Source of the DNA: Sphingobium wenxiniae
Lineage (GTDB): Bacteria; Pseudomonadota; Alphaproteobacteria; Sphingomonadales; Sphingomonadaceae
Length of the DNA: 64,000 bases
Direction of reading: 5' to 3'
Assembly (NCBI RefSeq): GCF_007830065.1
Contig: NZ_VLKK01000010.1
Coordinates: 53,934-117,933 of the forward strand
The notes under the pieces are model-generated. The model had not been told where the DNA came from and did not search any database. It saw nothing but the letters and a program-made list of their open reading frames with translations. A program made the translations under genes and the position numbers. Positions 9,873-19,172 of the stretch are shown in pieces; position 1 is the first letter of the stretch, and each line of letters starts with the position of its first letter.

Positions 9873-10135
9873 GGCTCTTCTCCCGGGTTATGACTCTCGT
9901 CGGCGCGGGCCTTGGCGCGAAAATAGACGACTCCAGTTATCGGCGCCGCCGCCAGGAGCAGCAGCGCCGGGAGCGCGCCCAGAGGACCGAACAGGGCGAC
10001 GCTGGCCGTGTTGAGATGAGCTGCAATGGCGAGACACAGGCAGAGCAGCACCCAGCTCCGGCGCAGCCTCTTGAGGCGCGGCGTCTCGGGCGCAGCCATC
10101 GGGGTCAGCAGGAATGCGACCAGCGGATGCCTCAT
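9869..10135 (-). CDS. Small unknown membrane protein in the tra operon
   Basis: 88-residue protein, no function recognised. It overlaps traW upstream and traU downstream by ATGA on both sides, so it is embedded in the operon and very probably translated. After a basic N-terminal stretch (RLKRLRRSW) it has two hydrophobic segments (VLLCLCLAIAAHL and ALPALLLLAAAPITGVVYF) and a short charged tail. F itself has no equivalent between traW and traU. Confidence 0.75.
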   Translation of the reverse strand: MRHPLVAFLLTPMAAPETPRLKRLRRSWVLLCLCLAIAAHLNTASVALFGPLGALPALLLLAAAPITGVVYFRAKARADESHNPGEEP

Positions 10136-10803
10136 GACGCGCGGCCTTTGGAAGCAAGCGGCACTTCGCTGACTTTGAGCGCCTTGACGCCGCTCGAAAC
10201 TGCGGCGCCGGTGACCACGGCGGGGGTATGGCGGATGCCGAACCTGGCGGTCAGCTGCCCGCCCTGGTCGAACCAGAACCGGCGCTGGTAGGGCTTCATC
10301 GCATCGAAGGGCGAACCGGCGACGAAGATGACCTTGGCGCGTGCCGCGCTGTAGGTCCTCACCGCCCAGTCGATCTGGGCGGCATCGGTGCCGTCGACAA
10401 AGACCAGGTCCTGGCCAAGCGCCACATGATCGAGCGGGTTCACCCGGGTGCCGCGCGGTGCGATCAAATTGCCCTTGGCGTCGACAATGTCGTCCTCGAG
10501 CACCATAGAAGGGTCGTAGAACCATTCGCGCCGCGCCGTCGCGGGCGTGAGACCATCGACTGGCTTGGGGCGGCGCACGCTGGCGACGGCCTGCTCACGC
10601 ATCTGGTTCTGCAGCCGCTCGATCCCGCCATTGGCTTCGAGGGTCCGAAGCCGCGTCTCGATCGTCGCCAGCAGGTCGGTCTCGATGATCGGGAAAGTCT
10701 CGCCCATCTGTCCGTGGTCTGCGGCGCGGACCGCCGAGACGACAGGCCATCCGGCAAGCGCGGCAAGGCCGAGCGCGAGGACAAGGCGGGTCCGCCGCCT
10801 CAC
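10132..10803 (-). CDS. traW: Type-F conjugative transfer protein TraW
   Basis: Periplasmic TraW, a partner of TrbC and TraU in pilus assembly. 223 residues, F TraW about 210. Signal peptide at about 1-27, then FPIIETDLLATIETRL and PRGTRVNPLDHVALGQDLVFVDG (broken here as PRGTRVNPLDHV and ALGQDLVFVDG), the family signatures. It overlaps the peptidase gene upstream by 4 nt. Confidence 0.93.
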   Translation of the reverse strand: MRRRTRLVLALGLAALAGWPVVSAVRAADHGQMGETFPIIETDLLATIETRLRTLEANGGIERLQNQMREQAVASVRRPKPVDGLTPATARREWFYDPSMVLEDDIVDAKGNLIAPRGTRVNPLDHVALGQDLVFVDGTDAAQIDWAVRTYSAARAKVIFVAGSPFDAMKPYQRRFWFDQGGQLTARFGIRHTPAVVTGAAVSSGVKALKVSEVPLASKGRAS

Positions 10804-11342
10804 AGCAGCGCATCCCCGGTGCCGACGATCCGCTCGGCGCAGACGAAGCCGATTGCGGCATAGCGGCTGTCGAACCCGTCGGGATGCGCCGTTCCGAGAT
10901 AGTAGCAGCGCGCGGGGATCGGCCCCGTCGGACCGGGCACCAGCGTCTCGCCGCGCTTGGTGAGGGGTTTGAGCGTCGCGACCGTCTCGCCGTTGACCTC
11001 GACCCGGTCGCCCTCACGCGTCACCACATCGCCCGGCACGCCCAGCGCGCGCTTGGCAAAGGGTGCCGGGTTTTTCCCGAAATGCGCGGTGATGAGCGCG
11101 CTCTTCGGCGGGTTGAACACGACAAAATCGCCGCGCTGGGGCAGCCGTCCCTTGTCGATGAAGAAAGCCCAGTTGGGGAGCGACTCGGTGGTGTTGATGA
11201 GCACCGCGTGCTCGTCGCGCCATTGCGAAAGCGCCGAGCTGGCGGCAAGACCGGCGCCGAGCACGCCGATCGCGAGCCAGCGCGCGCGCTGGCCGAGCTT
11301 CGCGGGCGCGGCCGGAGCGGAAGGCTCAGTTGCCGGGGGCAT
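10800..11342 (-). CDS. Conjugative transfer signal peptidase (S26, TraF-type)
   Basis: S26-family serine peptidase that matures pilin or other exported transfer proteins. 180 residues from ATG 11342. One membrane anchor (WLAIGVLGAGLAASSAL), the nucleophile serine in NTTESLPNWAFFI, and the general-base lysine in AKRALGVPGDVV followed by the family GD box. The C-terminal YYLGTAHPDGFDSRYAAIGF is the usual S26 SRY-type segment. It starts inside the end of trbI (17-nt overlap). Confidence 0.92.
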   Translation of the reverse strand: MPPATEPSAPAAPAKLGQRARWLAIGVLGAGLAASSALSQWRDEHAVLINTTESLPNWAFFIDKGRLPQRGDFVVFNPPKSALITAHFGKNPAPFAKRALGVPGDVVTREGDRVEVNGETVATLKPLTKRGETLVPGPTGPIPARCYYLGTAHPDGFDSRYAAIGFVCAERIVGTGDALL

Positions 11343-11895
11343 GGAGCGGGTTTCCGGTGGGAACATTGGCGGCGGTCGGGGGCATGGCCATCGCCGCGCG
11401 CATCGCCCCCATGACATCGCCGGCATTGGCCGCGGCCGCCTGCGGCATCTTGACCCGCGCATAGACCTCGCGGCGCAGCTCGGCGGTGATGTCGGGAACT
11501 TCGCCTGCGAGCACCGCCTCGCCCACCAGCACGATCTGTCCCGCTTGCCCGCGCGCGGCAAGGTTGCGCTGAATCTCGGCCATGAAGGCCCTGGTCTCGG
11601 CGGTGACCTGCTCGGGCGGGGTTGCCGAACGCGCCTGGGCCTGGACATATTCGCCGACCAGCCCGGCGAGCTGGACCTTGGCCATCGGCGGCAGGTCTCC
11701 AGCAGCGAGCACGTTCTTGGTCACCCAGGCGCCCCAAAGCCCTGCGGCAACGAGCCCGCCGACAAGCGCGACCGGCATCCATCCAAGCTTGCGCGTGTTC
11801 GCCGGGCGCGGGGCGACTGGCGGGTTCTCGCCCGGCCGCTCGCCCGCTTCCTCGAACAGCGGCCCATCGCCGCTTGGCGCCTTAGACCTGGCCAT
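11326..11895 (-). CDS. trbI: Type-F conjugative transfer protein TrbI
   Basis: Inner-membrane TrbI, which affects pilus outgrowth and retraction in F. 189 residues from ATG 11895; F TrbI is 128. A cytoplasmic proline-rich N-terminal tail precedes one membrane segment (LGWMPVALVGGLVAAGLWG). The periplasmic part contains the TVTAETRAFMAEIQRNL-like helix (here EQVTAETRAFMAEIQRN) and a stretch ending with DITAELRREVYARV. Position directly downstream of traC supports the call. Confidence 0.8.
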   Translation of the reverse strand: MARSKAPSGDGPLFEEAGERPGENPPVAPRPANTRKLGWMPVALVGGLVAAGLWGAWVTKNVLAAGDLPPMAKVQLAGLVGEYVQAQARSATPPEQVTAETRAFMAEIQRNLAARGQAGQIVLVGEAVLAGEVPDITAELRREVYARVKMPQAAAANAGDVMGAMRAAMAMPPTAANVPTGNPLHAPGN

Positions 11896-12232
11896 CGGCA
11901 GTCTCCTTGCTGTGGGGGAAGAGATCGCGAAGCGCGTGACGGCGCAGCACACCGGCCACGAGGAAAAGCACGGCGCTGGCGATCCAGAATTGCGCTTCGA
12001 ATGCCGCGCGGCGCTCAAGGTCCGCCGCGACATAGCGCGCCGCGAAATTATCGAGGTGGAGGACGGCGCCGGCAAAGGTGAATTTGCCCAGCATCACGAA
12101 GAACAGCACCCAGAGCGCGGCGACGATGGCCACTGAGGTCGCAAGCCAGCCTGCAAGCCGCAGCGCGGCATAGCAGGCGTCCGCCCAGCGCGAGGTAGGC
12201 GCCGGACTGGCCAAAGGGGCCGCAGCGGTCAT
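11882..12232 (-). CDS. Unknown small membrane protein between traC and trbI
   Basis: 116 residues, no function recognised. Two hydrophobic segments (SVAIVAALWVLFFVMLG and FWIASAVLFLVAGVL) flank a helical stretch with DNFAARYVAADLERRAAF. It overlaps the traC stop by ATGA and trbI by 14 nt, so it is co-translated with the pilus genes. F has no gene at this exact position. Confidence 0.75.
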   Translation of the reverse strand: MTAAAPLASPAPTSRWADACYAALRLAGWLATSVAIVAALWVLFFVMLGKFTFAGAVLHLDNFAARYVAADLERRAAFEAQFWIASAVLFLVAGVLRRHALRDLFPHSKETADGQV

Positions 12233-14835
12233 TCGGCTGCCTCCCCGAATTCATCGGCATGGAAGTCGGGCGCGCCGGGCTCGGGGGGCACGAAGTCGGG
12301 AAATGCTACGCGCTCGATGGCATCGGGTAGTGCTAGCCCTTCGCGCACCCGCTCCTCGATCTCGGAGAAGACTCTCGGGCTCGAGGAATAGAGTGTCGCC
12401 GAATAGGGATCGAGCACGAGGCGGCCGACGCAGAGCGTTTCGGGGCCCTTGATCAGGACATCGGAATACTCGGTGCCATTGCGTTTCAGCGAGCGCAGCA
12501 GCGTCTCGGTATAGCGATCCATCTCGAAGCGCTGGTGCTTGGCGAGATCGTTGATCGTCTCCTCCTTCTGCTGGAGCACGACCGACCAGTCCGAGTTCTC
12601 GAGCGCGGCCAGGGACCCTTCGGACTTGTAGAAGTCATTCAGGGACTGCGTTGCGGTGATGAGCGAGCCGCCGTACTTGCGGCAGGTGCGCGCATAGGTC
12701 TCGATCGCCTGGCCCATCTGCCCGCCGCCGAGCAATTGCCAGGCCTCGTCGATCATGGTGAGCTTGGGCACCGAACGGTCGAGGTCGCGCATGACCCTGA
12801 GGGTCAGGAACATGAGCGCGGTCAGCGCGACCGAGCGCAGCTCTGGCTTCGACGAAAGGTCCGAGAGCTCGAACACGGTGAGCCCCGCCGAAAGATCGAT
12901 CGAGCAGGCGCCGGCAAAGAACCGGCCATAGGTGCCGCCGGTGAGGAACGGCGCCATGGCGTCGGCGAGATCGCCGGCGAAGGGCGATGGCGCCGAGCGC
13001 AGCGCTGCCGCGACATCATCGATTGTGCCGGCGCGCTGCTTCTCGCGCCAGACCGCGCTCACGGCCGAATCAATGAGCCCGCGCTCGGTGTCGGAGAGGC
13101 GGTCCTGCTGGCGCGCCATCTGGCCGATGATCGCTTTGAGCATCGCGAGGCATTCGACCTCGTAGTCCTCGCCGTCCTCGTCGCTGGTCAATGCGGCGGC
13201 ATCGATCATGTCGAAGGGGTTCAAGGAAAACCCCGAGGAGAGTTTGAACTCGACGAAGGCCCCGCCGAAGGCCTTGGCCATGTGCTCGAACGAGCGGCCA
13301 TCGTCGATGACGATAACCTTGGCGCCAGCCCCCGACATCGCGGCGCAGACGTCCTGAAGGAAGACCGATTTGCCCGAGCCCGACTTGCCGAAGACCGCGA
13401 CATTGTGGTTGCCCGCCTGGTTCTGGAACGGCGACCAGAAGAAGGGCTGCCCGCGCCGGCCGATGAGGAGCACGTGCGGGATCGGCCCGCCCATGTGTTC
13501 GCCCTGCAAGGGTGCAATCGAGGCGGCGGTCGTCGTCAGCATGGTCTTGAAGCGCTTCATGCGCCTGAGATCCGCCGTCAGACCGTTCGGCAGCGACAGC
13601 GGCATGGCCGCCAGGAGCCCCATGACCTGCAAGTAGCGCTCGTCGATGAGGTCCCAGCCTGCCGCCTTGTAGACCGATTTGACGAGCCGCTCGTTGACGT
13701 CGCCCTTGCCCAAGGGCGAGAGCGCGCCGACCCCGTAATAGACCTGGGCGAGCTTGCGGCCCTGGCGGATCTGGCCCTGGACGTACTGCCACTCGTCGCG
13801 CTGTTCGGAAAGCTGGGGGAGAAAGCGGGCCGAGCGGCTGTCGGCAAGGCTGGTGGTGCGCATGACCTTGAGGCCGGTGCGCGAGGCGACGGCCTCGTCG
13901 TCCTGGAAGACGAGGCCCATGACGGTCATGACGTTGCAGCCGAAGCGCAGCTTGTCGTTGACCATGTCGCCGATGATCTTCTGGACGTCCCACGGCGCCC
14001 ATTGCTTGGGCAGGTGCCGCACCGCGAAGAAGCGCCAGTCGAAGGCGTCGGGGACGACCTCGCCGATCACCGGCGCGCCGTCGACATTTTCTCCGGTGGG
14101 ACGGAAGCGCTCGGTCCTCAGCACGATTCGGTCGGGCGTGACCTGGGTCTCGAGATCGCGCCTGATGCACTGGACGTTGATCGGGTCGAGCTCGGAATAG
14201 TGTTCGGGCCGGTCGGCATTGTCGACAGAGGGGCAGAGAAAATCGTCGAGGAAGGCGATGAGCTCGACCGGCCCCATTTCGCGCGCCGGGATCGAAAGCG
14301 CCTGGCAGGTGCCCTTGAGGCTCTCGCGCACGCTCGACAGCACGTCGGCACCGATGGACCCGCTGAGCCTGGCGCCGACCGAGAGGATGAGGCGGGTGCT
14401 GCGCACGAAGAACGGTGCGTCGCGCGAGATCGACATCCAGGCTCCGCGCCTCAGCCAGCGCGCGCGGTGCGCGGCGGCGCGGCCATAGACGCCCTTGGCG
14501 ACAACGCGCGGCATGACCCAATCGGCGATGCGGGTTCCGACCGACGGGCTCTGCCAGTGGATCAACTGGATCTCACAGCCAGAGGGCACCGCATCCGACA
14601 GGAATTGCGTGAGGATTTCGCCGCTGCGCTCGTCCGCTCCCATCATCGGGGCGAGTTCGAGGATGAACCCCATGGACTCGGTGTTGATGAACAGACCCGA
14701 CTTCGCGTCGTAGCTGCGGTAGGGCAGCCAGTTTGCCAGCATCGGCGCGCCCAGCAGCGGCCGGTCGGCCTCGGGCCGCGCGCTCTCGCCGAAGAGGAGA
14801 TCGAGGAAGCTGTCCCAGAAGCCGCGCCGCGCCAT
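12229..14835 (-). CDS. traC: Type IV secretion ATPase TraC (VirB4 class)
   Basis: Cytoplasmic ATPase driving F-pilus assembly. 868 residues from ATG 14835; F TraC is 875. The Walker A box GKSGSGKS lies at about residue 480 and the Walker B region LTMIDEAWQLLGGG at about 690, followed by an RYTETLLRSLKRNGTEY-type C-terminus. It starts 4 nt after the traV stop. A long open frame on the opposite strand in this region is only its codon-bias shadow. Confidence 0.96.
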   Translation of the reverse strand: MARRGFWDSFLDLLFGESARPEADRPLLGAPMLANWLPYRSYDAKSGLFINTESMGFILELAPMMGADERSGEILTQFLSDAVPSGCEIQLIHWQSPSVGTRIADWVMPRVVAKGVYGRAAAHRARWLRRGAWMSISRDAPFFVRSTRLILSVGARLSGSIGADVLSSVRESLKGTCQALSIPAREMGPVELIAFLDDFLCPSVDNADRPEHYSELDPINVQCIRRDLETQVTPDRIVLRTERFRPTGENVDGAPVIGEVVPDAFDWRFFAVRHLPKQWAPWDVQKIIGDMVNDKLRFGCNVMTVMGLVFQDDEAVASRTGLKVMRTTSLADSRSARFLPQLSEQRDEWQYVQGQIRQGRKLAQVYYGVGALSPLGKGDVNERLVKSVYKAAGWDLIDERYLQVMGLLAAMPLSLPNGLTADLRRMKRFKTMLTTTAASIAPLQGEHMGGPIPHVLLIGRRGQPFFWSPFQNQAGNHNVAVFGKSGSGKSVFLQDVCAAMSGAGAKVIVIDDGRSFEHMAKAFGGAFVEFKLSSGFSLNPFDMIDAAALTSDEDGEDYEVECLAMLKAIIGQMARQQDRLSDTERGLIDSAVSAVWREKQRAGTIDDVAAALRSAPSPFAGDLADAMAPFLTGGTYGRFFAGACSIDLSAGLTVFELSDLSSKPELRSVALTALMFLTLRVMRDLDRSVPKLTMIDEAWQLLGGGQMGQAIETYARTCRKYGGSLITATQSLNDFYKSEGSLAALENSDWSVVLQQKEETINDLAKHQRFEMDRYTETLLRSLKRNGTEYSDVLIKGPETLCVGRLVLDPYSATLYSSSPRVFSEIEERVREGLALPDAIERVAFPDFVPPEPGAPDFHADEFGEAAE

Positions 14836-14839
14836 GGTT

Positions 14840-16063
14840 CTACTCCTCGACCTTGCCGGAGAAGGACGCGGGAGGATTGGCGGCCGTGGGTGTCGGGAAA
14901 GGAGCTTGTGCCGCGCCCTGTGTCGCGCCCTGTGCCGCAGCAGGTTCCGCGTCTCCCGGTTTGGCGGCGGTGCCGCCTTGGACGGGTGATGGCGCGGATG
15001 GTTGGCCAGCCTTGGTGGCGCCCCCAAGCCGTGCTTCGACCTCGGCCCTGATCGCATCGACCGGCGAGCCTGCCGACCTCGCAGCGCCCTTGGCCCGTGC
15101 TTCGGCCACCACCCTGGGATCGGGCAGGGCTCCCGATGGCACGGCACCTGGGCCGGGCAGTCCGGCTTGCTCGTCAGGCTTGTGGCTAACGGCAGACTGT
15201 GGATCGCCGGGCGGATTGGCCTGCTGCGCAGCGAGGGGCGCAGCGGCATCAGCGTCAGCTTGGGCCTGCGCCGCACCCTGCTCGCCCGAGCTGGCGCCGG
15301 ACAGCTGCATCCAGCCACCCGCATCGGCGACGGTGTGCACTACCCGCGGCTCGTGAAAATTGCCGGAGCCATCGACATAGGAGGGGAACACCACCTTGAG
15401 CACGCGGCGCTCGCGGTGGGCGACACCTGGCCCGGCTGCGGCGATCCTGCCGCTGCCGGTCGGCATCAACCGGGCGCTCTGACCTGAGGTCCGTGACTGG
15501 GGCCGGAAATAGGGCCCTGAGGCCGGCACCATCGGGCGCGCATTCTGGATGACGGCAAGCGCCTGGTCGTCGATCACGGTCGAAGGCGCGCAGGTGCCGC
15601 CGGGCGCGCTGCAGGCAAAGTTGCCCTTGATGTTGCCGCCCCAGAGGCTCGTGCAGGCCGCCATCTGCGTCGCGGCCAGCCCGAGCGCGGCCACCTTCGC
15701 CGCGCGTGCAAGGCCCGGCCGCGCTGCATATCCGTGCGACTGCCGCGCAAGAAGCATCTCGATCTGCCCCGCGAGATTCCAGAGCGCCAGCCCGGCCTCG
15801 AGCGTCACGCTGTCCTGCGACAGCGCGATATGCCCCGCCGAGCGCTGCCAGGCACGCTGGCGCAGCAGCATGAGTTCGCGGGGGGTGAGCGCCCTGCCCC
15901 TGCCTTTGCCACTGTCGCTTGCGAAGGCTGCGACAAGATTGTGCCAGAGGGCGATTGCCTCCGATTGACCAAGATTCAGGGCCGGAAGCCGCACCTGTCC
16001 CCGCGAGCGGCGCTGCACCGCGCGCTGGAACACTGACTGTTGCCGGGGCGTGAGAAGCGTCAT
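14840..16063 (-). CDS. traV: TraV-type outer-membrane lipoprotein with long N-terminal extension
   Basis: TraV anchors the TraK/TraB core channel to the outer membrane. The coupled start (ATGA overlap with the dsbC-like gene) gives 407 residues, but the lipobox cysteine (AATQMAACTSLWGG) lies at residue 137, whereas ordinary TraV starts with its signal peptide. An internal ATG at 15757 (Met103) would give a normal lipoprotein signal, although it has no clear ribosome site. The CSAPGGTCAPS segment after the lipobox is the family motif. The tail is proline, alanine and glutamine rich. The N-terminal 100 residues are helical and unrecognised. Confidence 0.8.
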   Translation of the reverse strand: MTLLTPRQQSVFQRAVQRRSRGQVRLPALNLGQSEAIALWHNLVAAFASDSGKGRGRALTPRELMLLRQRAWQRSAGHIALSQDSVTLEAGLALWNLAGQIEMLLARQSHGYAARPGLARAAKVAALGLAATQMAACTSLWGGNIKGNFACSAPGGTCAPSTVIDDQALAVIQNARPMVPASGPYFRPQSRTSGQSARLMPTGSGRIAAAGPGVAHRERRVLKVVFPSYVDGSGNFHEPRVVHTVADAGGWMQLSGASSGEQGAAQAQADADAAAPLAAQQANPPGDPQSAVSHKPDEQAGLPGPGAVPSGALPDPRVVAEARAKGAARSAGSPVDAIRAEVEARLGGATKAGQPSAPSPVQGGTAAKPGDAEPAAAQGATQGAAQAPFPTPTAANPPASFSGKVEE

Positions 16064-16971
16064 GAGCGCACGGCCTTGAGCCAGGTTTCGAGAACCGCGC
16101 GCGGGCGGTAGCCTTCGATCACAGCGCCGTCCGAGCGCACGATCACCGGGGTTCCGGCAATCCCGGCCTCGCGGGCGAAGCGCTCGTTGGCATCGAGCGC
16201 CGAGGTGTCGCAGGGCTTGCTGTCGGCGATGGCTGCGCCGGCGTAGGCCGCCTTGACCGCGCGGGAGCGGTTGCGCGCGCAGAACACCTGGTTGGCAAGG
16301 TCGCGGCTGCCGAGCACCGAGATCGGCCGCTCGATCACCCGCACGTTCATCGCCTCGAGCTCGGCCGAGAGCGCCCGGCAATAGCCGCAGCGAAAATCGC
16401 TGAACACCGTAACGGTCTTGCCGGCGGGGTTGCCCCAGACGATGCCGCCAGCCTCGGGCAGTTCGGCGAGCGACATCGTCCGGGGGGACCCCTGCGCGCC
16501 TGTCTCACGCGCAGCGGAAGTATTGAGCCCGCGGGCCGAAGCCTGCGTGGTTTCGGCTTCGCGGCGGCTGCCTGCCGCCCCGCCGACGAGGAGGTCAGGG
16601 TTGACCTCGAGCAGGCGCACGGCGGTCAGGTCCTGGCGGGTCTGCATGTCGTAGACCCGCCCGATCATCAGGTAGCGCGCGGTCCGGTCGACGTAGAATA
16701 GCTGCGAGCCGGCGGTCACTTCGCAGACCCCGTCCACCACCTGGCAATTGACGCGGGAGACCGCGGTGCGGGGCAGGCGCTCCTTGAGCAGGCTCGCCAC
16801 CGCCACATCGGCTTGCGAAGGGCGGCGCTCGCCGCCCTCGGCACTGGCCCAGACCAGCGAGGCGCCGCTGCCGAGCGCCATGGCCGCAAGCGGCCAGGCC
16901 AGACGCTTGACGGCGCGTTTCGTGGGCTTGAGCCGTTTCAGATCAGCAAAGTGGAACGTCATCGCCTTCAC
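16060..16971 (-). CDS. DsbC-family thiol:disulfide isomerase of the tra operon
   Basis: Periplasmic disulfide isomerase that probably folds the cysteine-rich TraN, TraU and TraH. 303 residues with a membrane/signal segment at about 24-43, a DsbC-type dimerisation region (NCQVVDGVCEVTAGSQLFYVD in pieces), and a thioredoxin fold with the active site CGYC at 195-198 in DFRCGYCRALSAEL. The cis-proline is in GIAGTPVIV. F uses TrbB at a different place for the same job. Confidence 0.9.
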   Translation of the reverse strand: MKAMTFHFADLKRLKPTKRAVKRLAWPLAAMALGSGASLVWASAEGGERRPSQADVAVASLLKERLPRTAVSRVNCQVVDGVCEVTAGSQLFYVDRTARYLMIGRVYDMQTRQDLTAVRLLEVNPDLLVGGAAGSRREAETTQASARGLNTSAARETGAQGSPRTMSLAELPEAGGIVWGNPAGKTVTVFSDFRCGYCRALSAELEAMNVRVIERPISVLGSRDLANQVFCARNRSRAVKAAYAGAAIADSKPCDTSALDANERFAREAGIAGTPVIVRSDGAVIEGYRPRAVLETWLKAVRS

Positions 16972-16974
16972 TCC

Positions 16975-18351
16975 TCATCCGTTGATGAACACGCCCTCGA
17001 GGAAGACGATCTCGACATCGATCCCGGTCGGCATCTCGATCACGGGCTGGTACTGCTCGGCCCGCTCGATCAGGTATTTGGAGACCATGTCGGCCGAGGT
17101 CGCGACGCCTTCGCCCAATCCGCCTTCGAGGATTTCACCCGTGCCGAGCTTCTGGCGCTGGCCATTCACATTGACGTTGGCGCCCTGGAGGACCGAGCTG
17201 GTGTTGGCCGAGAACCCGCGCCCGAACCCGCCGGCGAGCCCGGCTAGGAAAGCCTGGCCGACGAGTGCGCCTTCGCGGCTGACCACCCGGCCCCTCACCC
17301 CGGTCTTGCCGCCAAAGGCGATGAAGCCCTTGACGTCCGAGACCGCGTAGCGGCCGCCCGGCTGCGGGCAGGTCATGCGCTGGAGCTTCACATAGACCTT
17401 CTCCGAGGAGAGGTCGGCGCGCGCCGCGCCGTTGACGAGGCAGCCGGCGATGTTGGTCGTGAGCAGCCGCCCCTTGTCGTAGACCGAGCGCGCCGGCCCC
17501 GTGATGCGCAGCACGACGGGGAGCGGATCGGTCTGGCTCTGGACCCCGGCATTGGCATCGACGCCGACGATCACCTTGGCGACTGCAATTGAATTGGGCG
17601 GCAGGTAATTGGCGCTGTCGGTATAGACCGTGTTGCCCCTCGGCACCGGGGTTCCAGTGCCGCTCGTCGCGCCTTCACCGAAAGAGACGAGACTGACCTC
17701 GCCGCCGCGCGCGATAGGAAGCCCGGCGGCAGAAGCTGCAGCCTGCCCCGCAGGCGTGTTTGGCATTCCCGCGAGGCGTGGGGCGCCCGCCACCTGGTAG
17801 CTTGGCGGACTGGTTCGCCCGTAAAGTGCATTGGGCCCGGAATTGATACCCGCACTGGAACCCACCGGCGACTGGCGCGCGGCGGCGAGCGCGGCGCGCA
17901 GCTGCTCGTTCTCGCTCTGGTAGGCGGAGAGCACGCGCTCGGTCTCGGGCGGCATGCCGGCGCCCGACTGCTGGGCGAGCTGGGCTTCGAGCTGGTCGGC
18001 ACGTTCGGCGCGCGCCGCGAGTGCGCGCATGTTGGTGTCCATCGCCGAGATCTGCGCTTCGGACTGGGCGCGCCATTCCTTCTCGGCCATGTTCTTGTTG
18101 ACCATCTCGTCGACCGAGACGCCCTCGACTTCCTCCTCGAGCGCCTTGCCGCTTTTGCCCGGCTTGTCGTCGAAGATGTAGAACGAGCCGGCGACAAGCG
18201 CGGCCGCGCCCGCGCCGCCAAGCAGCAGCATCTGCTTGCGCTTCACCGCCTCGTTGGTCGCCATGGCATCGCCGAGCGGCGAACCGTCCGCGCCCTCGCC
18301 GGCATCGAGCGCCTTGGGCTTCTTCTGGAATAACTTGGCCAAGTCCATCAC
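16975..18351 (-). CDS. traB: Conjugal transfer pilus assembly protein TraB
   Basis: Inner-membrane scaffold (VirB10 class) spanning the periplasm. 458 residues, F TraB 475. Membrane segment at about 38-56 (QMLLLGGAGAAALVAGSFY), a coiled-coil region at about 95-165, a glycine/serine linker, and a beta-barrel C-terminal domain with GRTSPPSYQ, VRGRVVSREGALVGQAF and FGRGFSANT. Starts by ATGA overlap with traK. Confidence 0.95.
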   Translation of the reverse strand: MMDLAKLFQKKPKALDAGEGADGSPLGDAMATNEAVKRKQMLLLGGAGAAALVAGSFYIFDDKPGKSGKALEEEVEGVSVDEMVNKNMAEKEWRAQSEAQISAMDTNMRALAARAERADQLEAQLAQQSGAGMPPETERVLSAYQSENEQLRAALAAARQSPVGSSAGINSGPNALYGRTSPPSYQVAGAPRLAGMPNTPAGQAAASAAGLPIARGGEVSLVSFGEGATSGTGTPVPRGNTVYTDSANYLPPNSIAVAKVIVGVDANAGVQSQTDPLPVVLRITGPARSVYDKGRLLTTNIAGCLVNGAARADLSSEKVYVKLQRMTCPQPGGRYAVSDVKGFIAFGGKTGVRGRVVSREGALVGQAFLAGLAGGFGRGFSANTSSVLQGANVNVNGQRQKLGTGEILEGGLGEGVATSADMVSKYLIERAEQYQPVIEMPTGIDVEIVFLEGVFING

Positions 18352-19172
18352 CGCGCCCCTGTCAAAGTGTTGGCACTGGACTGGATGAGGTAGACGGCGG
18401 CTTCCTGGCCGGAGGCGAGTTCGCTCACCGGCGCCATGAAGGCGAGCGCGCCGCGTGCGGCGAGCATGTTCTCATCAAGACTTTGCGCCTGCCGCCCGGT
18501 GTTGCGCACGCGCAGGACCAGCCCCTTCATCTCCGCGCCGCGATACTCGCCGACCTGCTGGACCTGGAGGCGTCCGACCATGACCGGTTCGAGAACCGTC
18601 GAGCGCATGTCGAAGCCGTCGATCGCTTCGCCGCGGTACATCGCCTGGGCAAGCCGCACTGCGGCATCCTCGGGCGAGCTCTGCACCTCCCAGTCGCGGG
18701 CGCGATCGCTGGTAATCGCGGCATTGGCGATGAACACCTGCTCGGCCTCGGTGCCGCGTACCTGGCAGACGAACTTGTAGACGAAGCCCTTGCGGGTCGT
18801 GCCGAAGAACGAGAGCGACGCCTTCGGGAAGCCGTCGGGCACCGAGATATAGATGTCGCCGCGCACTGGCTCGTTGACGATCTTGAAATCTTCGGCCGGG
18901 TTGCCGGTAGTGATTTTCGAGACCGAGGCGAACTGGTCGCCCGCAAGGCTGATCCGGGTGAGGTCCCTGGCCGAGGCGACGCACTGGACCGTGCCGTTGT
19001 CGGCCGCCATGACATTCTGATCGGCCAAAGCTGGCGATGCGAGGCCGAGCGCTCCCAGGGCGATCAGCGCGGCGCCGATGGGTCTGCCAAGGGTGGCGAA
19101 AGGTCGTCCGGCGAGCATGGCGCCCGCGCCCATCGCGCAGGCCGGCAGGCTCAGGGCGAGAGCTATCGTCAT
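18348..19172 (-). CDS. traK: Type-F conjugative transfer secretin TraK
   Basis: Secretin-like (VirB9 class) periplasmic/outer-membrane protein that bridges TraB and TraV. 274 residues from ATG 19172, overlapping the traE stop. Signal peptide up to ASPALADQ. Family segments: DLTRISLAGDQFASVSKI and GDIYISVPDGFPKASLSFFG, and a C-terminal LVLRVRNTGRQAQSLDE domain. Confidence 0.93.
   Translation of the reverse strand: MTIALALSLPACAMGAGAMLAGRPFATLGRPIGAALIALGALGLASPALADQNVMAADNGTVQCVASARDLTRISLAGDQFASVSKITTGNPAEDFKIVNEPVRGDIYISVPDGFPKASLSFFGTTRKGFVYKFVCQVRGTEAEQVFIANAAITSDRARDWEVQSSPEDAAVRLAQAMYRGEAIDGFDMRSTVLEPVMVGRLQVQQVGEYRGAEMKGLVLRVRNTGRQAQSLDENMLAARGALAFMAPVSELASGQEAAVYLIQSSANTLTGAR

Noticed and set aside
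12535..15051. 838-codon open frame on the plus strand opposite traC
   Set aside because: It is antisense to an unmistakable TraC ATPase; high GC with biased third positions keeps the opposite strand open. Composition is unlike a real protein and no family is visible.
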